Shown here: positions 1-10,279 of the stretch, piece by piece
Numbering within the stretch: the first letter of the stretch is position 1
How the letters are laid out: the number at the start of each line of letters is the position of its first letter
Assembly: GCA_022606425.2 (NCBI GenBank)
Contig: JAHDVF020001466.1
Location: 911,501 to 975,500 of the forward strand
Source of the DNA: Lepidostoma basale
Taxonomy: Eukaryota > Arthropoda > Insecta > Trichoptera > Lepidostomatidae
Direction: 5' to 3'
DNA length: 64,000 bases
Program-made: the position numbers and the translations under genes
Notes under the pieces: model-generated
The model's input: the letters and a program-made list of their open reading frames with translations, nothing else
Told to the model about the DNA's origin: nothing
Database searches by the model: none

Positions 1-8
1 ATAAATTG

Positions 9-76
9 TTTACAAATATGATCAGTTTCGACAGATGTTTAAGATAACATCTGCAAAAACTGATCATATTTGTAAA
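9..76. repeat. Near-perfect 68-bp palindrome
   Basis: The 20-bp arms 9-28 and 57-76 are exact reverse complements. An inner 8-bp arm pair (32-39 / 46-53) stays in register, leaving only a 3-nt internal mismatch and a 6-nt loop. It lies just upstream of a hammerhead-like repeat at 109-148. It could be a foldback remnant of the kind described elsewhere in the window. No coding content. Confidence 0.85.
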
Positions 77-108
77 AAAAATTACAATATTTTAAATATC
101 TTGGTAAG

Positions 109-215
109 ATCACTGAGGAAGGACCGGGTTGTCCAAAACATGTTTAATATTTAATTTTTTTTTAATTAGTTCTGTATATACAAAGTATATAAAAAGAAAA
201 AGACAATAAATCATT
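109..215 (+). repeat. Hammerhead-like repeat family B, degenerate copy
   Basis: Same family as 56751-56890. The core CTGAGGA is at 113-119, one unpaired A follows, then a 4-bp helix II (GGAC/GTCC at 121-124 and 131-134). The essential G of the GAAA box is A here (135), and helix I is partly mismatched, so this copy is predicted inactive. The downstream part, ending in a tatacaaagtatat stretch with an A-rich tail, is shared with the 56.8-kb copy. Confidence 0.7.
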
Positions 216-240
216 ACATTATTTTAAAACATAGTATAAC

Positions 241-515
241 TCAATGAAGAAGTTATAAAGGAATGTAAGACGGTTGACTACGTCCTAAATAAAATTAAGG
301 ACGAATGGTTAAAAATATTTATACAAGTAGTGTGAATGGAAAAAGAAGTCGAAGAAGATCAAGTAAAACATGGGATGACCAAATTAACCAAATATTGAAA
401 GGCGACCATGTTCGAAATAGGAACAATCGACGACCGTGCGTATCAAGGTGTGTGGCGCGAGAGTTATGTCAGGATATAATAGTTTGGCGGTCCATCCTCT
501 CTGGTTAGTTAGTAT
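241..515 (+). pseudogene. RTE-like retrotransposon 3' end, truncated
   Basis: The 305-508 frame reads as the extreme C-terminus of an RTE-type non-LTR reverse transcriptase polyprotein: VNGKRSRRRSSKTWDDQINQ, then HVRNRNNRR, ending in WRSILSG. The block that normally encodes RWFGH..RMDE is deleted at about position 300. The last bases are a short GTTAG tail (504-514), the 3' end shared by all RTE copies here. It is a dead-on-arrival 5'-truncated insertion. Confidence 0.8.
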
Positions 516-539
516 AACTAACTTGTGTGTTTGTTTTAT

Positions 540-725
540 TATATAATTTTCAAACCGATAACGAATATTAGTTGCTACGTTCGTATTAAGACTTTTAGTT
601 GTTGTATCTTGGACAATGATATAAAACTCCATATTAAATAATTAATACGAATGACAACGACTGTCTTCTAGAATTTTATGGGAATGATATGTTTTGCATT
701 GCTAAGGCATTATCAAATGTGACAA
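540..725 (-). repeat. Hammerhead-like repeat family A
   Basis: Contains the family A signature (TTCTAGAA, TTTTATGGGAATGA, then ATGTTTTGC..GCTAAGGCATTATC). Read on the minus strand it gives a TTGATAA-like core, a GCCTTAGCAA.GC hairpin and a (G)AAAC..AT.TC segment in hammerhead order, but C3, G8 and G12 are changed. Related copies lie near 5.9, 10.0, 37.7, 51.1, 55.7, 59.5 and 60.9 kb. Confidence 0.6.
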
Positions 726-799
726 AAGTGTCAAATAAATGAAATATTGAATTACAGAAATTTTGCATTTTATAAACGTGTCACTATCGTATAAATCTA

Positions 800-972
800 A
801 TAATGAATGTCGGCAACGTGACTAGTGGCCACGTGCGTGCATGACACGATGTATGAATGTTGAGGAAGCCAGATGAGTATGTCAGGAATAAACGGTGTGG
901 CGGTCCATTCTTTCTGCGTACCTATCTCTTCGGAGAAACGGCATGATGATTAGGTACTTAGTTGGCTAATTA
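800..972 (+). pseudogene. RTE-like 3' end fragment
   Basis: A short plus-strand fragment matching the last ~50 codons of the RTE polyprotein (TRCMNVEEA-like, then the YLFGETA-like end) plus a degraded GTTA tail. Frames are broken. It is inserted next to family A sequence. Confidence 0.7.
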
Positions 973-1105
973 GTTCTATACTTTGAACCCTAATTTATAA
1001 AGGTCTTATTATGTTCTAAATATATTTGTAATAAATTAATGTTATGGATCTACAATTGAATAATTTTTTAAATCATAGTGTTTTCAGAATACATTATTGC
1101 ACTTT

Positions 1106-1147
1106 TCACAAACATGTTTCGGGCCACAGTCGCCATCCTCAGTGTAA
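1106..1147 (-). ncRNA. Hammerhead ribozyme-like motif with intact core
   Basis: On the minus strand the order is: helix I 5' strand (1147-1143), CTGAGGA (1142-1136), one T, a short GGC/GCC helix II with an unpaired C, GAAAC (1120-1116), a 2-bp helix III (AC/GU around AU), U17, then a 3' strand that pairs with the first through 5 positions including one G-U. All core residues are present. Helix II of only 3 bp makes activity doubtful. Confidence 0.5.
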
Positions 1148-1249
1148 TTTTTTTTAATTATAATTATTTTAAGATATAAAAGACTCAAAAACTGCAACGT
1201 TCTATACCTACTTTATTATATACAAAAGCGTTTTGTATCATATATGAAT

Positions 1250-1789
1250 ATTTAAGTAGATACACCAACTTTTTAGTACCTATATCAAGTCTTAATACAT
1301 CTAAAAAATATATAGTAATAAGTGCTTATATTTTTATAAGTGCGTTAATTTTATTATCGTTTTCACCTAAAACAAAACTGTTATTTATCGTTCAGTAGAT
1401 GCGGCTGTTTGTTCTTTTATCTTAATTTACGCGTGATTTTTCATTGGTGTCTTTGTGTATGTATCAAAATGATTTCTTTATAAATACTTTTTTTTCAGAT
1501 TTTAAATTCGATAGCGTTAACATTCCTACATATTTTGTTAGGTGTATCTATATTTTCTATAATGGGTTAATAAAATTTGTAATCAAACAACATGAATATT
1601 CATAAGTGATGTAGGAAGTGACATTTAAATTCTGCATCATCGCAAAAAAATCCTAATTAACTCCATTATAACCTAATTTGTCGATAAATAAAAAACCCAC
1701 CTGTTTTTTTATCTCCAAATTCATTATAAAAAGTTTTGTAATATAAAAATTAAATATTTTTTTAAATACATACAAATCATAAATCACAT
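1250..1789. other. AT-rich DNA without recognisable features
   Basis: I see no ORF, repeat family or structured motif here beyond AT-rich low complexity. Confidence 0.6.
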
Positions 1790-2250
1790 GATTTATTTGT
1801 CAGATATAAGGCATTTAACACTTCTTAATACACTAGCTTCAAGGTAACACTTGTGGAACAATCTCGAAGCTCTGAACAACTCAAATTTCACAAACGACAC
1901 TTCACACTTCACTAGTTTCATCTAACAAAATGAATATGTAGAATATATGGGTCAAAAGGCCCGCACTGGAGTACCCTGAACCATACCGAAAGACCAGCGA
2001 TCTTGAACTAATTCCCTTACAACTAAATGGGGTAAGACGCGACCGTGATCCTCCATAGGTTTCACCAACACCACAATGCTTTCATAAAATACCGATGAAA
2101 AGGTGCATCCGTTTTATTCACATAAAGGGGATCTGTCGAAATCCATTCCACGTAGTCCCTATTATTTTCCAGTCGTGAAATGTGTTAGTACGACCCCGCT
2201 GATATTTTTTTCTCTTGTCCGACGCGGCCTCCTAAAGAAATTTTCTACAG
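1790..2250. other. Unassigned moderate-GC segment
   Basis: Compositionally different from the AT-rich flanks. On the minus strand it shows a short run without stops (reading MEDHGRVLPHLVVRELVQD near 2.05 kb) and, downstream in that direction, an AATAAA at about 1.79 kb. This could be a decayed transposon 3' end, but I do not recognise the family. Confidence 0.3.
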
Positions 2251-2984
2251 CACCATCAAAAAAAGCTTAAATTTTATTATTTTACTACCAAATTACAGAG
2301 GAAAACATAATGATTTAATCGTCCCTAGATTGTTTTTGTCTAAAAATTTCGGTTTTGAAGCAATCGCATAAAAACTCCGGCCACTAATAGAGTCATTATG
2401 TGCAAATGTCTTAAACTTGGAAAATACCATTGTATTTGTGTGTATAATACAAACAGTATTTTTTCACAGTGATCTAAAATTGTGGCTGTTTTTTTGTGTG
2501 TCTTAGAGCGGAGGTTCGACGGTTAGCCCTGCCCTATTAAACGCCGATTCGTATTTTTTATATAGGCGTTTTTTTTGTTTAATGTGAGCATCGATCAGGA
2601 ATAACTGGTTATGCAAGTCGTAAGACCGCCTTTACCTAAGAAAGGTAGGTGCTGATATCGGGTGGGTAGGTACCTACCCGGCTAGCGGTGATTATTTAGT
2701 GTTTGATTGTGAGCGTGGATGATTTATAGGCCTTTTATACTCCACTTCTTGCTGGTATTGGAGCCGCTCGATTACATAACGCGAGACAAGTTGAATGGAT
2801 TACTCTATTCATATCGAAAAGCTACTTTTTAAATTATAATAATCGACCGGAATTCAGATTGATGTGTCTATTAAGACAATAACTTCGAATCTAATAGTAA
2901 AAATACTTCTGTTGGCCTTTTGCTATTAAACTACAACGCGCGCTTAGAGAATTATGAACAAATTTTGCAAAATTTTCATATGAA
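2251..2984. other. Intergenic, no gene
   Basis: No ORF of note. It contains a mixed-composition stretch at 2500-2760 with GGTAGGT/TACCTACC simple sequence. Nothing recognisable. Confidence 0.5.
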
Positions 2985-3090
2985 GCCCTCACTCTCTGGT
3001 TAGACATTTTAAACTTAGGTATAGATATAAAATGATAAAACTAAATCTATACCATGGTTAAATACAAAGTGTTTTGTTATTTTAAATCTA
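2985..3090 (-). repeat. Family B upstream segment, inverted copy
   Basis: The reverse complement of this stretch lines up with 56570-56715, upstream of the family B hammerhead. Shared words include AACACTTTGTATTTAACCA and GTTTAAAATGTCTAACCA. The hammerhead part is absent. This shows the family unit extends at least 170 bp upstream of the ribozyme. Confidence 0.65.
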
Positions 3091-3272
3091 TTAGTTAAAT
3101 TTTTTTTACCTTTTTTTCGCTGATAATATAAAGGGGTAGAAATTTCATGTTTTTTTTGTTGTAAACTCAAAGAAAATTAATATTGTTTTAACTTTTTTAG
3201 ATATTGAAGTTCTCAAATTTCTTCCACAATACAAATATTTTTGTGATCAGTTAATTCAGTATTTCAACATAC

Positions 3273-3756
3273 CACTAACTAACCAACTAACTAACTATCA
3301 CGTCGTTTCCCCGAAGGAGTAGGCAGAAATAATGGACTGCTACACTTTTCTTTCCTGACACATTTCTCTCGCTTCCTCAACATTCGTACATTGGGTCATG
3401 CACTCGATTTCTCTGACTCCTCACGTGGCCGACATTCAATATTTGATTTATTTGATCGTGCTACGTTTTTCTCGGTCTTCCTCTATTTCTAGTTCCATTT
3501 ACATCGTTAACATATTTTTTTTTTTACCATTCTTTCTTCATTCATTCGTTCCATATGCCCAAACCATCTTAATGATCCTTTCAATATTTTGTTCAGAACA
3601 CCATCATTCGCACCGCATTCACTTCTTATATTTTCATTCGACACTCCATCATACACAGATTTTCAACACATTCGTCTAAGAGATCTCATTTCTACTGCAT
3701 TTATTCTACTTTCACCCTTCTTTTGCCATTTTCATGCTTAGCTTCCATACATAAGT
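3273..3756 (-). pseudogene. RTE-like retrotransposon 3' end, 0.48 kb
   Basis: Begins on the plus strand with a CTAACTAA tail, then the reverse complement of the GETA-stop end, the RSREN..RACMTQCMNVEEAR region, the RPRKT..D motif, the FGHMERM block and the Y..RI..AVEMRSLRR-like block, extending to the conserved YGS/W-type region at 3.75 kb. Frameshifts and stops interrupt all frames. It is a decayed 5'-truncated copy. Confidence 0.85.
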
Positions 3757-4094
3757 ATTCATTAAATTAAAAATCGTGTTTAACTATCATACTGTTTCAA
3801 CGGAAGGGTAGCAGGTATGGATGAAATGCGATCTTATTATATTCTAGCACTTTTTAAGCATTTTCTAGAAATTAATATACTCGTACAACGTGTCTACCAC
3901 GATGTATAATTTGGTCGTGCAATCGTTGAAGAATTATTATATAAATTAAAACACCTTTATTATTACCACTCTTGGGTTAAATTTTCTAGACAGGTTATGA
4001 AGGTTAATTATATTTATCTTTTTACATTATTAACGTATTTTTTTAATTAATTCTTCCGACGTTTTCAAACCATCTAAGCGTTTTTAATTATTTT
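3757..4094. other. AT-rich spacer
   Basis: No coding or repeat signal recognised between two RTE tails. Confidence 0.5.
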
Positions 4095-4252
4095 AACTAA
4101 ACTAACTAGCTAACAATCACGCCGTCTCCCCGGAGGGGTAGGCAGAAATAATGGAACGCCACACTGTTCTGTCCATCCATACTTCTGTCCCTTCCTCTAT
4201 ATTCATACATTTCTCCGACTCCTCACGTGACCGACATTTAATATTTGTTTGA
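4095..4252 (-). pseudogene. RTE-like 3' end, short
   Basis: A CTAACTAG.. tail is followed by the reverse complement of the GETA-stop C-terminus and ~45 codons upstream. Truncated and frameshifted. Confidence 0.8.
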
Positions 4253-5839
4253 TTATTATATATTGTTCATAATATTTATGCCGTCACTAATTCGTCTCTA
4301 TAATATTTTTGTACAATGGAAATGATATATATAATTTTGTGTAAAATAAAAAACATGGATATTGAACTCAATATTATATAATGAATATTAAAAAAAATGT
4401 TGTTCCTGGAGGTTTTATTTTATTTTATAGGAATAAAATGTTTGTCTTTGTTAATTCACATTTGTTAATGGCTTAACAAAACGAGAGTCTTGTAAACAGA
4501 CGTTTTCATTAATAGTAATTATTAAACTAATATGGAGTTTAACGCGATTGTGCAAGAAAAAATAATTGAGTTTCAATGTTTTTATCTAAATATACTAGTA
4601 CCTACCTACACGTTATATCTATATCCAGCTTTCCACTTTACGTTGTTTGTTGACATAAATCAAGTGCTACTGATTAAAGTAAATTTTAATTAACCGATAG
4701 CTTTTAAAACTTCTGTCTTAATTTATCTCCTCGCCGTCACTACCACAAATTCCAAATTTAAATTCAAAACTCCGATTGATTAAAACGAAAAAAGCTCGTT
4801 TATAACGACCAAGTGGAGTAACATCATAATTCCGCCGAATGCAAATGTGTTCGGATACAATTCGGAGGCTCCGAGTCGGGAGGCACTCGCTCGGTGCTGG
4901 CAAAAGCCGAAATTTATTGTATTAGTTGTTCAACATCAATAAAGTAGAGGGATGCGCAGTAGAAATGGGTGGGGTTGTTTAAGCTCGGGATACGCAGCGG
5001 GAGCACATCCACGGATCGTCAGTAATTTTAATGTGCCGGGTAGAAAATAAAACGAAAAGCACAGCGAGTTATATAACCCTCACCGTTGGTTCGCTCCTTT
5101 TGCTCACAATTCACACCGAGTGCCGATTTCATAAAGCATTGTTCATTTTATTATACGTAAGTACTTACACGTAATCTGTTCTGAGATACATTAGGGATTT
5201 TGCAAGTTTTCGGAATTTTGTAAGAAAGGCGATCTGCGGCGAACGCATATGAGAAGAAAATATGGATTTTTTTACTTGGTGTTTTAACTTTGTTAGGGGA
5301 ATAATAGGGAACTTTTCTAAGGGATGCAGTCCGTGAATCAGGATTCGGGGGAGTCGCGCAAAGGGCTGCGTAATAAAGCATAAAGAGAAATGGAAAATGG
5401 GTCAATATTAGCTTATTCGCTCTTTATAAGCAGGTCTATATTACTTCGTTGTTTCAGTTATGATTATTCAAAATAAATATAAAACGATACATATTTATTG
5501 TACTTATCTATTTGTATATTTTTTCTTAAAATATTAATTATTATTAGTAAATTGATCTATTCGCAAAACATGAACCTAATTTTCTAAGACGATTTTTCAA
5601 TATAAACTGCGCATAATACATCAGTAAAACTGGATCTAATGAAAGATGAAATAATGTTTCAAAAGTTAAAGTAGTTTTAATAGAAATAAATGTTAAAAAA
5701 AACTGGATGAAAGCATTCTGTGACTAATTCAATAAAATTTAAGTCACAATAAATTTAAAGTGAGCGTGACATAATGCCACATGCTTGTCAGGCGGGTGTT
5801 TGGCGTTCTATGCTTTCGTTTATTAAATATTAGGGAAAC
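4253..5839. other. Intergenic; GC-richer patch 4.70-5.40 kb
   Basis: Mostly AT-rich. The 4.70-5.40 kb patch has higher GC and short ORF shadows on the minus strand (4718-4903, 5151-5405) whose translations look like chance ORFs: no domain, poor composition. It may be a conserved non-coding element, which needs cross-species alignment. Confidence 0.4.
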
Positions 5840-5965
5840 GTATATTTTCTAGAATTAAACTCCCTGTTGTTTGATACTGCCCTCGCAAGGCAGTACATAT
5901 GATTCCCTCAAAATTTTCGTGTATTAAAACTTCTAGAAAATGCGCGTTTTCCTTAAAGTTTTACA
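5840..5965 (+). repeat. Hammerhead-like family A, degenerate
   Basis: Shows TTGATACTGCC..GCAAGGCAGTACATATGATTCC followed by AAAACTTCTAGAAAA, in family A order on the plus strand. The GAAAC box is lost (AGTAC). Confidence 0.5.
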
Positions 5966-6389
5966 TAACTCAAATACAAATAATCAAACCAAATCCGTTT
6001 ATTTTATCAAAAGACATTACAAACATTTTTATAATTTAAGGCATCTATTTGAAAACAGGTAAAATACCAGGAACGAATGAGAGACAGTTCTACTTTATGA
6101 AGACAGTATAATCTCTAAAGTAACGAAAATTTGTCTTCTGAACGTATTTTCACTTATATGAAAGACGTCGATCAACGAAGTGATCGTGTTCAGCAGACTG
6201 ATTGCTCATCCCACCGGAATCACTAGAGGCAGTCTGCCTCTTGTTAAATATAACTGTCCTTTCGTTAGTTAATTACTTAATTTTTAGTGGACATTGTAGT
6301 TAAATATGGATATGAAACCTTCAGAGATACTTGTAAATACAAGTATATAATTACAGATGCGTGTCCTGTCATAATTCTAGTTAAACTAT
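5966..6389. other. Intergenic, no gene
   Basis: AT-rich, no recognised features. A short ORF crossing into the next fragment (6287-6487) is in the wrong frame for the retrotransposon fragment it covers. Confidence 0.5.
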
Positions 6390-6490
6390 GCAAAGGGACT
6401 GCTGGAAGCAAAAGGCGCAGGATCGAGCAGCTTCGAATAGCATCATCAAAGAAGCTAAAAATCTTCAAGAATTGTGCGTCCGTCTGAAGT
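6390..6490 (+). pseudogene. Non-LTR C-terminal fragment (same family as 36.4 kb)
   Basis: Reads RDCWKQKAQDRAA..IIKEAKNLQELC..LK then stop, matching the end of the longer copy at 36385-36865 (SDCWERKAQDRGAW..IIKEAKTLQELYGHRK). It is a 5'-truncated relic of ~33 codons. Confidence 0.65.
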
Positions 6491-7221
6491 TATATATATT
6501 TATAAATGTAAATATGCGTTCGTGTTTGTATTCAGTTTGGATTTGAAAAGCACGTCTCTGGCAAGTGAGGGGGAGTATAAAATAAATAAATCACAATATC
6601 TATACATACATCTCGCGTAGGACATCGAACGCATATTTCAACGTTTGATTTAATAATTTATAGGTACTTCTTCTGTTCTCTATTACCAAGTGGATGTTAT
6701 AAATGGACTTAGATCATTGGATAAATAAAACAGAAAAAATGCTACACACCCAACTAATAAAGCATAAACGATAAAAGTGTTTAAGGGTTCAGATTGAGAA
6801 TAGGATGTGATAAGATCTCTTAGATGTTCAGGTGTTATTTAAACATTCCGTTTCTATTCCAGTTCCGCCTGTTCGATACCCAATCTAACACTTTTTTAAA
6901 TATACATATCTACCGAATAATATTACGCGAATGGAAGAATTGATTGGTATAAACGTATATTTATAATTAATACATATAGTTACGATCAACGTCTAGATTT
7001 TATTTTTTTGCCAGTGAAGTGATTTTTTTTTGTTTATGGTCTTTAGCTTAAAACTTCAATGTATTTATTTTAATTGAGCTTTTGAAATTTTCTTAAGTAT
7101 ACGTTATATTATTTCAACTTTGGAACTATCTCAAGTTAAGGAAATCTATCCGAAATAAAAGGAAATGATGTGGAATAACAAGTAAGTATTTTAATATGGT
7201 TATTATATAATATTTTTAGAT
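6491..7221. other. AT-rich intergenic
   Basis: No features seen. Confidence 0.5.
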
Positions 7222-7500
7222 TTCGGTGGTGGAAAAATTAAGAAAATCTCGACTCCGGTGGTACGGTCATGTGATGCAAAGAAACAGCGAACACATTGTC
7301 CAAGAAGCCCTCAGCATTCCCACAAAACCAAGAAGAAGAGGTCGCCTAACGTCAACATGGTGGGCCAACATGGAAAAGGAGCTCCAGCACGAGAACCTGA
7401 CAGTGAAGATGAGTCAGGATAGAAAAGTTTGGCGTTTTCGTACCAGGAGGGCCGGCCCCAGATGATGGAAAATGGCAACGGAAAAGAAAGAGAGAGAAAG
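7222..7500 (+). pseudogene. Non-LTR retrotransposon C-terminus (family X1)
   Basis: An open 79-codon frame (7226-7465) carries LRWYGHVMQR, RRRGRLTSTWWANM.KEL, and QDRKVWRFRTRRAGPR then stop. This is the standard C-terminal tail of insect non-LTR reverse transcriptase proteins: the RWxGHV motif, a GR(P)..TW motif, then DR..WR. The 3' UTR after the stop is AG-rich. A second copy of the same 3' region lies at 48135-48365 on the minus strand. Confidence 0.75.
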
Positions 7501-7609
7501 AGGTGGTTGATTTGTTTTGTTTTATATTTCCTGGGTATTAAGTGCCTATTTTTGGATCCAGGCTAGAGGATGGGCCTTACTGAATCAAAAGAAATCTTAA
7601 ACTTGAAGT

Positions 7610-7945
7610 ACTGATGAACCAGGAAATAGTTGTGAGATTCTGTAAGTCTCTACTCCTACAATGAGCTGGGCACGTAGAAAGAATGCCAGAGGCTAGAACA
7701 CCAAAAATTATATCCAAATGGGTGCCTGGCAAAAAGAAATAAGAGTCAGACCGATGAAAAGTTGGGGAAATTGCGTGGAAGAAGATTGGGATAAAATGGA
7801 AGGAGCTGTGGAATGGAGAGAGATGGGCTGGGACAGAATTCAGTGGAGGACCGTTGTGGAGGAGGCCAAGTCCCACTCCAGGATGTAGCACCGAGAAGTA
7901 GTAATAGTATTGCAATAGTATTGCAGTAGTAATAGTATTGAAGGG
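7610..7945 (+). pseudogene. Non-LTR retrotransposon C-terminus (family X2)
   Basis: Reads, with frameshifts, as AGHVERMPEARTPKIISKW, then RVRPMKSWGNCVEEDW, then WDRIQWRTVVEEAKSHS and stop. The end is similar in style to the X4 element at 33.9 kb, which ends in EEAETHQGL. A TAGTAATAGTATTGC-type repeated tail follows the stop. Confidence 0.7.
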
Positions 7946-7949
7946 TGAT

Positions 7950-8098
7950 GCAAAATAATGCATAAGACGACGAAGGAGTGTTCAGAAGCTCTCTTAAAAC
8001 TTTTCTTTTTAAGAGAAGCTTTCCGGACGTTGAGCGCCCTTGAAGTGAATCTCTCACAAAAATGGCGCTATATAAATTATCATCATCATCATCATCAA
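7950..8098 (+). repeat. CR1-like 3' end
   Basis: Contains the GCGCCCTTGAAGTGAAT..GGCGCTATATAAATTA 3'-UTR signature followed by a (ATC)n/(TCA)n microsatellite, as in the copies at 44.7 and 57.8 kb. These 3' ends finish in short tandem repeats, as is usual for CR1-type elements. Confidence 0.75.
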
Positions 8099-10009
8099 TT
8101 ACACTGCCAGTATTTCGAATTGGTGTGCACATCTAATTTAAATGTTTAATCTGATTGTTTGTTGTTGTTTTAACTTATTACCTTTGCACACTAGATGCTT
8201 TATTCATGAATCAACAAAAATAAAATAAATATGTGCAAACGGTTTATTCTAGCCTATATAGATGCACAGAAGTAAGAACTTTTCCGTACTAAGCAAATAA
8301 AAACTCATCTCTGAATTGAAGTTCTACTTGCTTGGAGCTTGGAATCAACATAAAACAGACATATAAAACCGGCCAGATTTACTGTTCTTACATTTCTTTG
8401 GCGCGCACTCATTTCCATTCCAATTTTTCTTATTCTTTTGTTTTATTCTTATTGGCGGCAACTGCATTTCCCGGGTAAAGGATGCCATTTCAGGTCAGCG
8501 GTTTCCGGCAACGGGGAAGGGGATATAGGGGATGGTCAAACGTTAGGGGTGTGCAGATTATACTAGGCACGTTCTGTGTATACCACATCATAAATTTTAT
8601 TTTATTCGTGTAAGGTAAAATGATAATGCGACCTTCGTTAAACAACGTTCTAATTATAAATCCAAGTCACTTCAGTTATGAAAAATAGAATATGAAAAAA
8701 ATCAGTATTTTTATTGTTTGCGAAAATAATTTCTTTAGTTCTAAAATTCTTCTAGTTCTATATTTAAAGAATTGAATATATTTAAAATTATCTAATGATG
8801 TAAATGAAATAAAAAATGGAAAAATTCCACGAACTCTTGATTAACTTAAATTTGTTGGCATAAATAGAAATAAGTCGGATTTTTTTTACATGTATCTCTC
8901 TTTTCCGATGCTGTACGAAAGTAGAGGATTTTAGAGACGTGTACCAGAATAAAAAAAATAGGGCAGTATATCCTATCTGTTGACTGTTTTGAGGAAACGG
9001 CCTTATGCAGTTATTTATTTGTTTTATATTAAAATCAAATAAATCACTTGGAAAATAATATAAATGTTCATGAATATTTTAGATGCGAGATAAATTCTTC
9101 GAAATTCTTGAAAATCTTTGGATCGAACGTCGTAATTTTGTTGAGTTTTGTCGTAAGGACATCTGTATTCTCGGACGTGAAATAAATATGAATATTTTTG
9201 GTAGGTTGGTACTTACATATTTGTAGCTGTTTGCTGGAGCGCCTAACAATGCCGGATCTTTGATTAATGTGTTATTGTAAAGAAAAAATAAGATTTATTA
9301 CCTCGTGCATGCCATGGAAATGAACCACAGGCGGGGTGTGACCAACTTGAATTAAGCTGAAATTTTTTGATTATAAAGTAGATTGTATAACTAGACAGAA
9401 TAATAAATACGTAAAAATGCAACCTAATCACTTAAAAGCATTTAAATCTAAATATTTATTTTTTATTTACATGAAATGAAATTGAAAAAAAAAATTACGT
9501 GTTACATATACTTAAAATATTTAATATTTATAAAGCAAGAGGTATTGAAATTTACTTTACTTTTCTCTCTATATTCTTGTTAAATACCAACTCATATTAT
9601 CGGCATATAGATTTTCACAAGATTAGATTAGATTAGAAATTAAGATTTTTGCCAATATCAGAGGACATTCTTTGCACACAATTCCCATAATTTGTATTAG
9701 AAAAATATATTGGTATCTAAAAACAGCTGCAAAAGAGATAAAGTATTCAATATTTTGAGATTATTTTATATTTATGTTAGAATATTTTATGTTTCCATAT
9801 TCAGCGGTTCCTAAAATTCATATTAATAAATTATATTATAATTATTATTAATTACAATAATTTATTGTTGCGTAAGCTATTCTCTAAAACATATTTTACT
9901 AAACATATAAAATATCCATTGATTGTAAATGTCTGTATGTAAAACCATGTAAAACTCCAAATTAAATATGCAATAGTAATGAATCTTATCACTAAAAGTT
10001 TGTATTGTA
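8099..10009. other. Intergenic; small GC-rich patch at 8.39-8.56 kb
   Basis: No gene or recognised repeat. The 8390-8560 patch is GC-richer (GGCGGCAACTGC, CCCGGG) without an ORF and may be conserved non-coding DNA. Confidence 0.4.
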
Positions 10010-10110
10010 AGTGTAATATTTTATGGGGATTGACATGTTTCGCCTTGCTAGAACATTATGAAAATTTGATAATGCTTACACTGTAAAGAACCAAAAACAA
10101 TTTGCATGTT
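10010..10110 (-). repeat. Hammerhead-like family A
   Basis: Plus-strand TTTTATGGGGATTGACATG, TTTCGCCTTGCTAGAACATTAT. On the minus strand the GCAAGGCGAAACATGTC half of the motif is intact, whereas the TGATAA half is disrupted. A second partial TTTGATAATGC sits immediately beside it in the opposite sense, suggesting a reduced palindrome. Confidence 0.55.
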
Positions 10111-10214
10111 CTGGAAAATTGACTATTTAACATTCTTCTTCCTGTTCCTCTTCTATAGGAGGTTAAACAACATCACGGATTTATTTATTTTATTTTTTAC
10201 TTTTGATAATAGGT

Positions 10215-10264
10215 ACAACATCCTTGTTTACTACTGATACATCAGCAGTAAACAAGGATGTTGT
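10215..10264. repeat. 50-bp foldback hairpin
   Basis: 18-bp perfect arms (10215-10232 and 10247-10264), with most of the inner loop also able to pair (ACTACTGAT against ATCAGCAGT). It is free-standing and in no recognised family. It resembles a small-RNA precursor in shape only; no expression evidence is possible here. Confidence 0.7.
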
Positions 10265-10279
10265 GCTATAACTAAACTG

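Noticed and set aside
8060..8100. (ATC)n tract as an independent microsatellite
   Set aside because: It directly follows the CR1-like 3' signature, so it is the tail of that element.
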